Below, piece after piece: positions 16,182-24,565 of a stretch of DNA of 64,000 nucleotides. The DNA is from Pyxidicoccus parkwaysis (GTDB taxonomy: Bacteria; Myxococcota; Myxococcia; Myxococcales; Myxococcaceae), in contig NZ_CP071090.1 of assembly GCF_017301735.1 (NCBI RefSeq), positions 7,306,001-7,370,000 on the forward strand, given 5' to 3'. Every line of letters starts with the position of its first letter. The stretch's first letter is position 1. The notes under the pieces were generated by a model, which did no database searches, had not been told where the DNA came from, and worked only from the letters and a program-made list of their open reading frames with translations. The translations under genes and the position numbers were made by a program.

Positions 16182-17792
16182 ATGAGCTCCGAATCCACGC
16201 TTCCCGTCTCGAAGCCCCACGGTCCGCTCGGACCCATCGCGGTGTCATTGTCCGGCGGTGGCTACCGCGCGGCGGCGTTCCACCTGGGCACGCTGCGCTT
16301 CCTGCACGAAGTCGAGCTGCTGCCCGACGTGGTGGGCCTGTCCACCGTGTCCGGCGGCACGCTCACCGGGCTGGCGTGGGTGGTGAGCCAGATTGACGGC
16401 AAGCCGTTCCCCGTCTTCCACGACGCCTGGTCGGCATATCTGAAGCGGACGAATGTGATTGGCGAGGCGCTGGACGTCCTCACCTCGGACCGCGAGCCCA
16501 TGAGCCACAACTGGGCCAGCCTCATCCGCTCCGCCGCGGATGTGTATGCGCACCCCGACCTCTTCGGGGACCGGCGCTTCTCCGAGGTGCTGGGCGCGAA
16601 CGGGCTGCAGCTCCAGGAGGCCATCTTCAACACCACCGAGTTCCACACCGCCCTCGACTTCCGCTTCCGCCGCAGCAACAACCCGGCCGCGCTGCTGGGC
16701 AACGTCAACTACAAGCTGCCGCGCCCGGTGGCGCAGCACGTGCGGCTGGCGGACATCGCGGCCGCGTCGTCCTGCTTCCCGGGAGGCTTCGAGCCGCTCG
16801 TCTTCCCGCAGCAGTTCCACTGGCCGAGGGACTACCCGCTCAGCGCCGCGCTCGGCGAGCTGGGGCCGGGCTTCAACGGCGGGCTGCCGCTGATGGACGG
16901 CGGCATCTACGACAACCAGGGCGTGGACAGTCTGGTGCTGGCCTTCGGGGAGTCGCAGAACCCGCCCACGCTGCTCATCTCGGACGTGAGCACGCAGGAC
17001 GACGAGATGTACAACGTCCCGGAGAACCCGACGAGGCGCGGCTGGCTGACGCTGAACGGCGCGTCGTGGCTGGGCTGGGCGCTGTTCCTCCTGACGCTGG
17101 TGTGCGCGGGCGTGTTGACGTGGTGCGGGTTCGAGGAGGTGCGCGCGGGCACCTTCGAGCCGAGCGACTTCTTCCTGTACCTGATTCCCGGCCTGCTGAC
17201 GGCGTCGGTGGCGGCTTCGCTGGTCTGGGTCCACCGCCGCCTGCGCGACGTCAAGGCGCTGATTCAGAAGCAGCTGGACATGGACGCCTGGCCGTCGTTC
17301 CTGAAGCTGACGGTGGCGGAGCTCATCCAGATGGTGGTGCTGCGCGGCACCTCGCTGCTGGCGCTGACGTCCAGCGTGTTCATGAAGCGGGTGCGCGGGC
17401 TCGTCTACAACCGCGTGTACGAGACGCCGGCCTTCAAGGACCGGCGGATGTCCAACCTCATCTACTCGCTCACGGTGAACCGCCCCAAGCTGTTCTCCGA
17501 GCACCCGTGGCTGCAGCCCGGCCCGCACCTGGTGGCCCTGGCGCAGCAGGCGTGCCAGATGCCCACCACGCTCTGGTTCACGGACGAGGCCCAGTACAAC
17601 AACCTGGAGTCCGCAGGTCAGGCCACCGTCTGCTTCACTTTGCTTCGCCACATCATCGACCACCGCAAGGGGCAGTACGAGTCGCCGGGGCAGCCGCTGT
17701 ATGACCTCTTCCAGAAGCTGCGCCAGGCGTGGCAGGGCTTCAACCAGGAGAGCCGCCAGCCCGAGGCGCAGCGCACCGTGGTGGCGGCCTGA
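16182..17792 (+). CDS. Patatin-like phospholipase with internal membrane segments
   Basis: 536 aa. The patatin fold is visible at the N-terminus: oxyanion loop SGGGYRAAAFHLG (23-36), nucleophile Ser57 in LSTVSGGTLTG, and the catalytic Asp239 in LMDGGIYDNQGVD, giving the Ser-Asp dyad of lipid acyl hydrolases. The nucleophile motif reads T-V-S-G-G rather than G-x-S-x-G, a variant also found in other bacterial patatins. After the hydrolase domain come two hydrophobic segments (WLGWALFLLTLVCAGVLTW and FLYLIPGLLTASVAASLVWV), so the protein is probably anchored in the inner membrane, with about 180 further residues. Monocistronic. No strong ribosome site is seen before the ATG. Confidence 0.85.
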   Translation: MSSESTLPVSKPHGPLGPIAVSLSGGGYRAAAFHLGTLRFLHEVELLPDVVGLSTVSGGTLTGLAWVVSQIDGKPFPVFHDAWSAYLKRTNVIGEALDVLTSDREPMSHNWASLIRSAADVYAHPDLFGDRRFSEVLGANGLQLQEAIFNTTEFHTALDFRFRRSNNPAALLGNVNYKLPRPVAQHVRLADIAAASSCFPGGFEPLVFPQQFHWPRDYPLSAALGELGPGFNGGLPLMDGGIYDNQGVDSLVLAFGESQNPPTLLISDVSTQDDEMYNVPENPTRRGWLTLNGASWLGWALFLLTLVCAGVLTWCGFEEVRAGTFEPSDFFLYLIPGLLTASVAASLVWVHRRLRDVKALIQKQLDMDAWPSFLKLTVAELIQMVVLRGTSLLALTSSVFMKRVRGLVYNRVYETPAFKDRRMSNLIYSLTVNRPKLFSEHPWLQPGPHLVALAQQACQMPTTLWFTDEAQYNNLESAGQATVCFTLLRHIIDHRKGQYESPGQPLYDLFQKLRQAWQGFNQESRQPEAQRTVVAA

Positions 17793-17806
17793 GCGGCCTG
17801 CGAAAA

Positions 17807-17835
17807 CGGCCCGGGGCCTGGCCCACCCCGGGCCG
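17807..17835. terminator. Bidirectional terminator after the patatin gene
   Basis: CGGCCCGGGG (17807-17816) pairs perfectly with CCCCGGGCCG (17826-17835) over a 9-nt loop, in the gap between convergent genes. On the minus strand the stem is followed by TTTT. Confidence 0.75.
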
Positions 17836-17844
17836 CGGGAGGCC

Positions 17845-18168
17845 CTACTTCTTCATCAGGCGCTCGATGAGCGCCTGGCCGTTCGCCGCCACCTTGTTGG
17901 CGAACTTGTAGTCGAGGCCCTTGCCCGACTTGACGATGATGCTGAGGCTGGAGATGCCCAGGGCGACCGCCTGCTTCTTCACCATCGCGACGTTCGAGAT
18001 GGGAATGGACTCCGGAGGGTTCTTCGACAGCCCCGTGCTCTCCACCAGCAGGAAGTCATCATGGACGGTGACGGTGAGCATGGAGCCGGCCACCTGCATC
18101 ACATACGGCGTCGACACGTTCTCCGCCTCGTTGGAAAACGCATTCTTGAAGACGTCCATCAAACCCAT
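17845..18168 (-). CDS. Small cytosolic protein of unknown function
   Basis: 107 aa starting MGLMDVFKNAFSNEAEN; a GGGGAGAAAC site precedes this ATG, and no signal peptide is present. The core alternates short strands and a helix (YVMQVAGSMLTVTVHDDFLLV, with the residues split as YVMQVAGSML and TVTVHDDFLLV), and ends with a basic helix (NKVAANGQALIERLMKK). The pattern suggests a small PH-like or beta-sandwich domain, but no family can be named. Single gene flanked by two hairpins. Confidence 0.7.
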   Translation of the reverse strand: MGLMDVFKNAFSNEAENVSTPYVMQVAGSMLTVTVHDDFLLVESTGLSKNPPESIPISNVAMVKKQAVALGISSLSIIVKSGKGLDYKFANKVAANGQALIERLMKK

Positions 18169-18258
18169 ACAGTTTCTCCCCTCTGGCACTGAGCCGTTCC
18201 TGCTCCGTGCATTTACCACGAGGGGCTCTGGCCGCTGCTGCAAATCCAGCAGGGCCCC

Positions 18259-18281
18259 GCCGGACTCGTCTCGAGTCCGGC
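18259..18281 (-). terminator. Hairpin downstream of the DUF1254/DUF1214 gene
   Basis: GCCGGACTCG (18259-18268) pairs with CGAGTCCGGC (18272-18281) over a 3-nt loop, 15 bp beyond the stop codon of the minus-strand gene ending at 18297. No U-tract. Confidence 0.5.
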
Positions 18282-18296
18282 GCACACGGCCGGCAC

Positions 18297-19682
18297 CTAC
18301 GTCACGTCACTGAGCCGCCACGAGCCGTCCAGGCTCGCGGCCTCCGGGCCGTAGATGCGGAAGTAGAGGAAGAAGCCGGTGCCCGGGGCCGTCTGAATCC
18401 ACTGGTGCTCCTTGCCCAGCGGAGCATTGGGGCCGAAGTAGAGCCTCACGCTGCCGTCGGATTCCGGGGTGAACTTCGTCTGGAGCGAGCCGAGCACGGC
18501 CTTGTCCTGGGACGTCTGCACCTGCGAGCGCGTCCGGGAGTCGTAGGCCGTGACGGACCAGAACATCTGCGCGGGGACGGGCTGCGGCACCGTGAGCGCG
18601 TACGACTTGCCGCCATCGAAGTAGCTGCCGGTCCTGTCGCGCGAGGCGAGGAAGTACACGGAGCCGACGCCCACCTTCCTCCGGAACATGGCCGGTGAGG
18701 ACACGATGGCCTGGACGAACCAGCGGTCCCGGGCCTGGAGGTCGAGATAGTCCTTCGTCTCGAAGTTGGCGTCGTCCGGAATCAGGCCAATCCACTCCCA
18801 CTGGCGGTCCTCCCAGACGAGGCGGTCCGCGCGCTGGCTCGCGAAGCCCTCCACGCGCATCTGGTCCAGCGCCACGCGAGCCGCCGCCTCCAGAATGCTC
18901 CGCATCCGCTCATCCGGTGCGAACGGCTTCCCCTTCGCCACGCCCAGGGTCGCGAGCACGCCGTACATCGGGCGGAACTCCTCCAGGGTGGGCTCCTCGT
19001 TGATGACGGAATGGAGCCGCTTCCAATATTCGAGATTGTCCTCCCACCGCAGGGGAGTGGAGTCGAGGGCCCGTTTCGTGAAGTCGAAGTAGGGCAGCAC
19101 GGCGGACGGGTTCGAGAGCGGATAGATTTTCACCCGGCGCAGCGCGCTCATCGCGCCGTCCACGTCGCCCTTCACGGGAAGCGCGCGCACGGCGACGAGC
19201 ACCTTGTAGGTGGCCGACCGTGCCACGTGGTAGCCGGAGGGGACGTCTCCGGTGAAGACTGGTGGCAAGAGCAGGTATCTGCCGCCCTTGCCGGCGTCGG
19301 GGCCCGGGATGCCCATGTCCGCTATCCATCGCTGGTTGTGGTCATTGGCCACCGCGATGTACGGCCCGGCGGGCAGGTCGACCACCACGGGGCCCATGAC
19401 CTTCAAATCCACCACCGCTGCGGCATACGGCGTGTCGGAGTTCGCGGTGAGGATGACGTGCCGGGGCCCGGCGGCGAGCGCGATGATGCCCTTGCCATCT
19501 CCGATGCCTGCCTCGCGGTTGCCGTTGCAGATGCCCTCCGCGGACACCGTCGGATAGAAGAACCGGTACGCCGCCACCGCGCGGTGGAAGTCTTGCTCGT
19601 CGTAGATGCTCTTCGCGGTGTCGGGCGTGGGGAAGTGGTTCTCGAACTCGAGGCGCGCATGAGTCGGAAGCTGCGGGTTCAT
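18297..19682 (-). CDS. DUF1254/DUF1214 domain protein
   Basis: 461 aa. The DUF1254-like region covers about residues 15-170 (FHRAVAAYRFFYPTVSAEG, LTANSDTPYAAAVVDLK, GPVVVDLPAGPYIAVAND), and the DUF1214-like C-terminal region about 340-450 (YALTVPQPVPAQMFWSVTAY, DSRTRSQVQT, GFFLYFRIYGPE). The two domains are usually found in one chain; no enzymatic activity is established. Most relatives carry a signal peptide, but this one starts MNPQLPTHARLEFENHF with none visible, so it may be cytosolic. The ATG at 19682 was chosen for an AGAGGAC site; an in-frame ATG at 19724 would add 14 residues, still without a signal peptide. Confidence 0.85.
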   Translation of the reverse strand: MNPQLPTHARLEFENHFPTPDTAKSIYDEQDFHRAVAAYRFFYPTVSAEGICNGNREAGIGDGKGIIALAAGPRHVILTANSDTPYAAAVVDLKVMGPVVVDLPAGPYIAVANDHNQRWIADMGIPGPDAGKGGRYLLLPPVFTGDVPSGYHVARSATYKVLVAVRALPVKGDVDGAMSALRRVKIYPLSNPSAVLPYFDFTKRALDSTPLRWEDNLEYWKRLHSVINEEPTLEEFRPMYGVLATLGVAKGKPFAPDERMRSILEAAARVALDQMRVEGFASQRADRLVWEDRQWEWIGLIPDDANFETKDYLDLQARDRWFVQAIVSSPAMFRRKVGVGSVYFLASRDRTGSYFDGGKSYALTVPQPVPAQMFWSVTAYDSRTRSQVQTSQDKAVLGSLQTKFTPESDGSVRLYFGPNAPLGKEHQWIQTAPGTGFFLYFRIYGPEAASLDGSWRLSDVT

Positions 19683-19806
19683 GAGGCCGTCCTCTCCAGG
19701 GAGCCCCCGGCCGCTCGCCTCCATGTCTGGAGAAGCCCCGGGCGGCTCAGTGCAGCAGCAAGGTGGAGACGGCCGTGCTCGTCACGCAAGGCGGGGGACT
19801 GCGCCG

Positions 19807-21012
19807 TCAAGCGCCGGCATGCCTGACGGCCTCGACGGAGTCAGTCCTCAATCGAACGCGCCGCTGTCGGGCATCGAGCCGCAGGCTCCAGAGCGCGACG
19901 AGGATGGCGGACAGAGGCACCAGCGCGGCGACCCACGGCACCGCGCCCAGCCCCAGCCCCTGGTCGAGGACGGCGCCGCCGAGCCACGCCCCGAGCGCAT
20001 TGCCGAGGTTGAACGCGCCGATGTTGATGCTCGCCGCGAGACTCTGCCCTGCTCCCTCGGCCTTCTCCAGCACCCAGAGTTGCAGTGGAGACACCGTTGC
20101 GAAACCGGCCGCACCGAGCAGGCCTACGAAGAGGACGGCCAACAACTTGTCGTGCACGGCGAACGTCATCAGGCCGAGCACGAGGGCCAGGACGAGCAGG
20201 CTCCCCAGGATGGTCGGCCCCAGCCGCCAGTCCGCGAGCCGGCCACCGATGAGATTGCCCGCCACCAACCCCACGCCGAACACGAGCAGGATGGGCGACA
20301 CCGCCGCCTCGGAGAAGCCAGCCACCTGCGTCAGCAGCGGCGCGACATAGGTGAACACGGTGAAGACACCCGCGAAGCCGAGCACCGTGGTGAGCAGCCC
20401 CAGCAGCACCGGCCCGCGCAGCAGCGCGCGCACGTCCGCGCGCCAGTCCGAGGCGGCTGGAGGCTCCGAGTCGCGGGGAACGAAGGCGGCAATCACTGCC
20501 AGGGCCACCACGCCCACCACCGTCACCGCCCAGAACGAGGCGCGCCAGCCCATGGACTGGCCGAGCCACGTGCCGAAGGGCACGCCGAGGATGTTGGCAA
20601 CGGTGAGACCGGTGAACATCACCGCGATGGCGGAAGCCTTCCGCTCGGGGGCCACGAGCCCCGTCGCCACCACCGAGCCCACGCCGAAGAACGTCCCGTG
20701 CGCGAAGGCCGTCAGCACGCGCGCCGCCATCAGCGTGGCGTACGTGGGAGCAAGGGCACACGCCGCGTTGCCGAGGATGAAGATGACCATCAGCCCCAGC
20801 AGCACCTGCTTGCGGGGCCAGCGCCCGGTCAGCGTGGTCATCAGCGGCGCGCCGGCGACGACGCCGAGCGCATAGCCGGAGATGAGCAGGCCGGCGGCGG
20901 AGAGGGAGACACCCAGGTCGCCGCTGACGTCAAGCAGCAGACCCATGATGACGAACTCGGTGACGCCGATGCCGAAGGCACCGGCCGTCAGCGCATACAA
21001 CGCAAGGGGCAT
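19807..21012 (-). CDS. MFS transporter (DHA1-type drug/arabinose efflux-like)
   Basis: 401 aa with about 12 hydrophobic segments. It starts MPLALYALTAGAFGIGVTEF, the usual N-terminus of the AraJ/YdhP-type DHA1 exporters. Motif A-like sequence TLTGRWPRKQVLL follows TM2, and AFAHGTFFGVGSVVATGLV matches the TM4-5 region of this group. Substrate unknown; small toxic compounds or sugars are typical. GGGGAGGAAA precedes the ATG, which settles the start. Divergently transcribed from a LysR gene 106 bp away, the standard layout for an exporter and its regulator. Confidence 0.9.
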   Translation of the reverse strand: MPLALYALTAGAFGIGVTEFVIMGLLLDVSGDLGVSLSAAGLLISGYALGVVAGAPLMTTLTGRWPRKQVLLGLMVIFILGNAACALAPTYATLMAARVLTAFAHGTFFGVGSVVATGLVAPERKASAIAVMFTGLTVANILGVPFGTWLGQSMGWRASFWAVTVVGVVALAVIAAFVPRDSEPPAASDWRADVRALLRGPVLLGLLTTVLGFAGVFTVFTYVAPLLTQVAGFSEAAVSPILLVFGVGLVAGNLIGGRLADWRLGPTILGSLLVLALVLGLMTFAVHDKLLAVLFVGLLGAAGFATVSPLQLWVLEKAEGAGQSLAASINIGAFNLGNALGAWLGGAVLDQGLGLGAVPWVAALVPLSAILVALWSLRLDARQRRVRLRTDSVEAVRHAGA

Positions 21013-21118
21013 GGGGATTTCCTCCCCGCGGGGACAAACGCGGACGCACCTGATATGGGCGCCGCGTCGGGCGGACTCCACACGCCCGGGGGCACAGCAC
21101 TTGTGAGGTGAAGTCACG

Positions 21119-22021
21119 ATGTCGCGTCTGGACGTCAACCGCTCGGGAGAGATGGAGGTGTTCGTCCGCGTCGTCCAGCTCGGGGGCTTCTCCGCCGCCG
21201 CGCGCGCGTACCGGATGACGCCTTCCGCTGTGAGCAAGCTCGTGGCCCGGCTGGAGGCGCGGCTGGGCGTGCGGCTCGTCCACCGCTCCACGCGGGCGCT
21301 CCAGCTCACGCCGGAGGGCGTCACCTTCTACGAGCGGAGCGTCCGAGTCCTCGCGGAGCTGGACGAGGCGGAGCGCGGCGCGGCCACCAGCGCCGCGCCC
21401 CAGGGCCGGCTGCGCGTCAACGCGAGCGTGCCCTTCGGGACGCAGGTCCTCCTGCCCCTCGTCCCCGAGTTCCTGGCCCGCTACCCGTCCGTGTGCCTGG
21501 ACATCGTACTGACCGACACCGTCATCGATCTGATGGAGGAGCGCACGGACGTGGCCATCCGCCACGGGCCGCTGAAGAGCTCCGACCTCGTCGCGCGCAA
21601 GCTCGGCGAGCCTCGGATGCTCGTCATCGGCTCACCGGCCTATCTCAAGCGTCACGGGACGCCGAAGACGCCCAGAGACCTGGAGCGGCACAACCTCATC
21701 GGCTTCGGCTTCGCGCGCACGGTGGATGGGTGGCCCTTCGTTGACCAGGGCAGGGAGCTGACGGTGACGCCGCACGGGAACACGCTGGTGAGCAACGGCG
21801 AGGCGCTGCGGCAGCTCGTGCTCTCGGGCCTCGGGCTGGGCCGGCTCGCCACGTTCCAGGTGAAGGAAGACATCGCCGCAGGACGGCTGGTGCCGCTGCT
21901 GGAGGAGTACAACCCCGGAGATAGGGACACCGTCCACGCCGTCTTCCTCGGCGCCGGAGGACAGCTCCCTTCGCGCGTGCGAGCGTTCCTCGACTTCCTC
22001 GTCGAGAAAGTTCACCTGTGA
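21119..22021 (+). CDS. LysR family transcriptional regulator, probably of the divergent MFS gene
   Basis: 300 aa, standard length. Winged HTH at residues 10-70 (FVRVVQLGGFSAAARAYRMT, PSAVSKLVARLEARLGVRL, VHRSTRALQLTPEG). The periplasmic-binding-protein-like effector domain covers about 95-300 (GRLRVNASVPFGTQVLLPLV, LTDTVIDLMEERTDVAIRHG), the subgroup that often controls efflux or oxidoreductase genes. GAGGTGA lies upstream of the ATG. Its last codons and stop (E-K-V-H-L-stop) are part of a 26-bp sequence repeated at 28307-28332, beyond the T6SS effector cluster, so the 3' end of this gene may be an integration site. Confidence 0.92.
   Translation: MSRLDVNRSGEMEVFVRVVQLGGFSAAARAYRMTPSAVSKLVARLEARLGVRLVHRSTRALQLTPEGVTFYERSVRVLAELDEAERGAATSAAPQGRLRVNASVPFGTQVLLPLVPEFLARYPSVCLDIVLTDTVIDLMEERTDVAIRHGPLKSSDLVARKLGEPRMLVIGSPAYLKRHGTPKTPRDLERHNLIGFGFARTVDGWPFVDQGRELTVTPHGNTLVSNGEALRQLVLSGLGLGRLATFQVKEDIAAGRLVPLLEEYNPGDRDTVHAVFLGAGGQLPSRVRAFLDFLVEKVHL
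21996..22021 (+). repeat. Left direct repeat flanking the T6SS effector cassette (LysR 3' end)
   Basis: TCCTCGTCGAGAAAGTTCAC followed by CTGTGA: the last 26 bases of the LysR gene, including its stop codon. 25 of 26 positions recur in the same orientation at 28307-28332; the only difference is the sixth base (G here, C there). Confidence 0.85.
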
Positions 22022-22149
22022 CTCCTGGCCGCCTCCATCCGCTCCAATCCCTCTCAAACTTACAGAGCTGAACAAACACCCGGCCAGGATGGATTGCAGT
22101 TTCCGCACGCAAAACCATAGCGTTCCGAACCTGGACTCTGGGGGTGGGC

Positions 22150-23220
22150 ATGAGTCAGGCCATCGCGATTACCGGGCTGGGCATGCGCACGTCGCTTGGC
22201 GACGACGCCATCGGCTCATGCGCGGCCCTCCGTGCCGGCTTGTCCTGCGCCCAGGAGCTCCCGCAGTTCACCGTACTCAATGAGGACGGGACACCCGAGC
22301 ACCCCACGGGACACCCGGTGCAAGAGGCCCAGGGATTCCGGGGGCAGGCCCGGCTGCTCGCCCTGGGCCGCTCCGCACTCAACGAGTGCATCACGCGAAG
22401 CACGCTACACACGGAGCATCGTGAGCGGCTCGGCCTGTTCCTCGCACTGCCTCCTGTCTCTGGCTCCCCGAACCCGAACCACTCCGAATCACGGAAGCCC
22501 ATCCTGGCCCGGCAGCTCGCGCGACTGGCGCGACTGCCTGTCCGCGAGGAACTGCTGCGAGAATTCCACGCGGGACATGCCGGGATGGCGCTCGCCCTGG
22601 AGCAGGCGACTCGGGAGCTCATCTCCGAACGACTGGACTTCTGCATCGTCGGAGGCATCGACAGCCTGCTGGAGGCGAGCACCCTCCAGCGCCTTCACGA
22701 CCAGCGCAGGCTCAAGAGCGAGGATGCACCCGATGGCCTCCAGCCTGGAGAGGCCGCCGCCTTCGTGCTGTTGGAGAGACTGAAGTACGCGCAGCGGAGG
22801 GGTACCTCCATTCAAGCGCTCCTCGGAGGAGCCGTCGCCTTACGAGATGAGGTGGACGTGTCCCGGAGGGTTCCGGGCGTCGTCCTCGGGCGTGCCGTCG
22901 CGGACTTGCTCGAGTCTTCGCAGAGGCCTGAAAGCCACTGGCTCATCTCGGACATCAATGGAGAGCCGGGCCGCGCCATGGAGTATGGACAATGCCTGAC
23001 GCGGTTGTGCGCGGAGCACCCGGGCCTGCGGCAAGCTCCACTCTGGTACCCCGCGACGAACCTGGGAGACACGGGCGCGGCCAGCGCCGTCATCGCGATG
23101 TGCGCGGCGGTACGAGCCTTTGCCCGGGACTACGCGCCTGCAGAGGCGGGGCTCATCCTGTCCTCGTCGGACGGCGCCGAGCGGGGAGCCATCCGAGTCA
23201 CAAGGTTCCTTCCAAGCTGA
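22150..23220 (+). CDS. Degenerate beta-ketoacyl synthase-like protein, T6SS-associated
   Basis: 356 aa with a thiolase/ketosynthase fold, starting AIAITGLGMRTSLGDD as ketosynthases do. All three active-site positions appear lost. The nucleophile region reads EFHAGHAGMALALEQA, where T-A-C-S-S-G is expected. The first His motif reads SDINGEPGRAMEYG instead of H-G-T. The second reads ATNLGDTGAASAV instead of N-x-G-H. It is therefore unlikely to condense acyl chains. Such proteins recur next to DUF2169/DUF4150 T6SS effector genes and may act as chaperones or structural adaptors (inference). First gene of the cassette; 17 bp separate it from the nuclease gene. A GTG two codons upstream of the ATG is an alternative start. 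Confidence 0.82.
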   Translation: MSQAIAITGLGMRTSLGDDAIGSCAALRAGLSCAQELPQFTVLNEDGTPEHPTGHPVQEAQGFRGQARLLALGRSALNECITRSTLHTEHRERLGLFLALPPVSGSPNPNHSESRKPILARQLARLARLPVREELLREFHAGHAGMALALEQATRELISERLDFCIVGGIDSLLEASTLQRLHDQRRLKSEDAPDGLQPGEAAAFVLLERLKYAQRRGTSIQALLGGAVALRDEVDVSRRVPGVVLGRAVADLLESSQRPESHWLISDINGEPGRAMEYGQCLTRLCAEHPGLRQAPLWYPATNLGDTGAASAVIAMCAAVRAFARDYAPAEAGLILSSSDGAERGAIRVTRFLPS

Positions 23221-23237
23221 CACAGCGGAGTCGGAGC

Positions 23238-23909
23238 ATGTCGAACTACCACTTCAACAGCCGTACTCCAGGCAGCAAGATTCACACAACGTCCACCGGC
23301 AAATGTGGCAAGGCCCCGTGCGACTACCGCGCCAATGCACCAGGCGCTCCGGGCGCGAAGGCCCATGCATTCTCCCCTTGGGAGGCCCATCACATCATCT
23401 GCCTCAAGAGCATCAGGGCCTTCGGTGACCAGACCAAGTATCCCGAGTTCCAGAGCTGTATTTCCGAGATTGAAGACACGTATCGCCGTACGGACTGGTG
23501 CATCAATCAGAACCTCAACCTCATTCCGCTTCCGCTCAAAGGCACCTACAAGCAACACAACCCGGCGAGTCACGGCCTGGACCTGCCATGTCATGACATG
23601 CATCATAACGCCAAGCTCGGATACCAAGACGAGGTCACGGCGGCACTGAAGCGACACGTCTGGGCACGCATCAAGGATGCCGTTGACAACTCGGCTCCAG
23701 GCCAGGCCCACTATTCGGAATCCGCCGTGCTCACCTCCCTCCAGACACTGGAGACCCGCTTCAGGGCCATCATCAATGTCCGAGGCCGCAGGATGGGGGG
23801 CCCGGTCGCTGTCTGGGGCATGCAGGGCAGTACGAGCAATGGTTGGTGGCTGCCGTTCTCGATGGCCAGCGACGCTGTAGCGCTCGCGCGTAAGCGCAAA
23901 TGGCTCTAA
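23238..23909 (+). CDS. AHH-family nuclease, probable T6SS effector
   Basis: 223 aa. The AHH motif lies in PWEAHHIICLKSI (His51-His52), followed by the conserved downstream pattern QNLNLIPLPLKGTYK, HGLDLPCHDMHH and YQDEVTAALKRH, as in HNH/EndoVII-type toxin nucleases that cut DNA or RNA in target cells. There is no signal peptide, PAAR, VgrG or Rhs region; the N-terminal 35 residues (NSRTPGSKIHTTSTGKCG) may be the loading segment. Immunity-type genes follow at once, and the T6SS adaptor and spike-cap genes lie downstream. Its base composition is lower in GC than the window: hand counts of three 60-base lines gave about 62, 50 and 60% G+C. This hints at horizontal transfer. Confidence 0.85.
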   Translation: MSNYHFNSRTPGSKIHTTSTGKCGKAPCDYRANAPGAPGAKAHAFSPWEAHHIICLKSIRAFGDQTKYPEFQSCISEIEDTYRRTDWCINQNLNLIPLPLKGTYKQHNPASHGLDLPCHDMHHNAKLGYQDEVTAALKRHVWARIKDAVDNSAPGQAHYSESAVLTSLQTLETRFRAIINVRGRRMGGPVAVWGMQGSTSNGWWLPFSMASDAVALARKRKWL

Positions 23910-23942
23910 TCATTTTCAAGCACTCATGAGGGCATCCCCTCC

Positions 23943-24527
23943 ATGGCATCCTCGAATTACGTCTGCTGGCAGAACGTTCCCGCTGGCAACTCCTGCGTGC
24001 TGTCAGGAGTAGAGAACCTGGGCCGCGAGTACGAGCTCCTCAAGGGCATCCCGCGCGCGGGCACGTTCCCCGACAACGTGCTCTTCCGGATGAGCGACGA
24101 GTATCCCAAGGACGTCGGGCTGATTGATTCGCTGTCCAATGGAGACACGCTCATCATCGCCTCGCGCCGTCTGAGGGACTTTCTGACGCAGCGGCAGCTC
24201 CCGCACATGGAGTACCACCGCGTCACCATCCTCAATCACAAAGGCCGGGTCGCCAGCGAGGATTACCATGTGGTTCATCCCATCCATCCGCAGGACTGCC
24301 TGGACATCAGCGCGAGCGGCTGCACCTACAGCCCCATTGTCCCCACGGAAATCGACTTCGTGGACAAGCTGACCATCGACGAGTCCCGAGTCCAACCTGG
24401 GGTGCGGATGTTCCGCATCAAGAACTTCGGAGGCCCGGTGTTGGTCCATCGGGGGTTCGCCGAAGAGCTGTCGGCCATGGACTTCAAAGGCATCACCTTC
24501 ATCGAGCTGGAGCAATACGGGTGGTAG
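23943..24527 (+). CDS. Imm11-family (DUF1629) immunity protein
   Basis: 194 aa, no signal peptide or membrane segment. The chain shows features of the Imm11/DUF1629 group: a long N-terminal beta-rich region (LKGIPRAGTFPDNVLFRMSD), the mid segment SNGDTLIIASRRLRDFL, a conserved YHRVTILNHKGRVASEDYHV stretch, and a C-terminal GFAEELSAMDFKGITFIEL. In this family the fold neutralises cytoplasmic nuclease toxins by direct binding. It lies 33 bp after the AHH nuclease gene in the same direction, so it is the likely cognate immunity protein. The family call rests on memory of these motifs. Confidence 0.8.
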   Translation: MASSNYVCWQNVPAGNSCVLSGVENLGREYELLKGIPRAGTFPDNVLFRMSDEYPKDVGLIDSLSNGDTLIIASRRLRDFLTQRQLPHMEYHRVTILNHKGRVASEDYHVVHPIHPQDCLDISASGCTYSPIVPTEIDFVDKLTIDESRVQPGVRMFRIKNFGGPVLVHRGFAEELSAMDFKGITFIELEQYGW

Positions 24528-24565
24528 CTCGATGAGACTCCAGTAGCGAAGGGGCAGACTCGAAC

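Noticed and set aside
22144..22149. GTG start two codons upstream of the ketosynthase-like gene
   Set aside because: The ATG at 22150 gives the conserved ketosynthase N-terminus and is at least as well placed; the upstream G-rich tract serves better as ribosome site.
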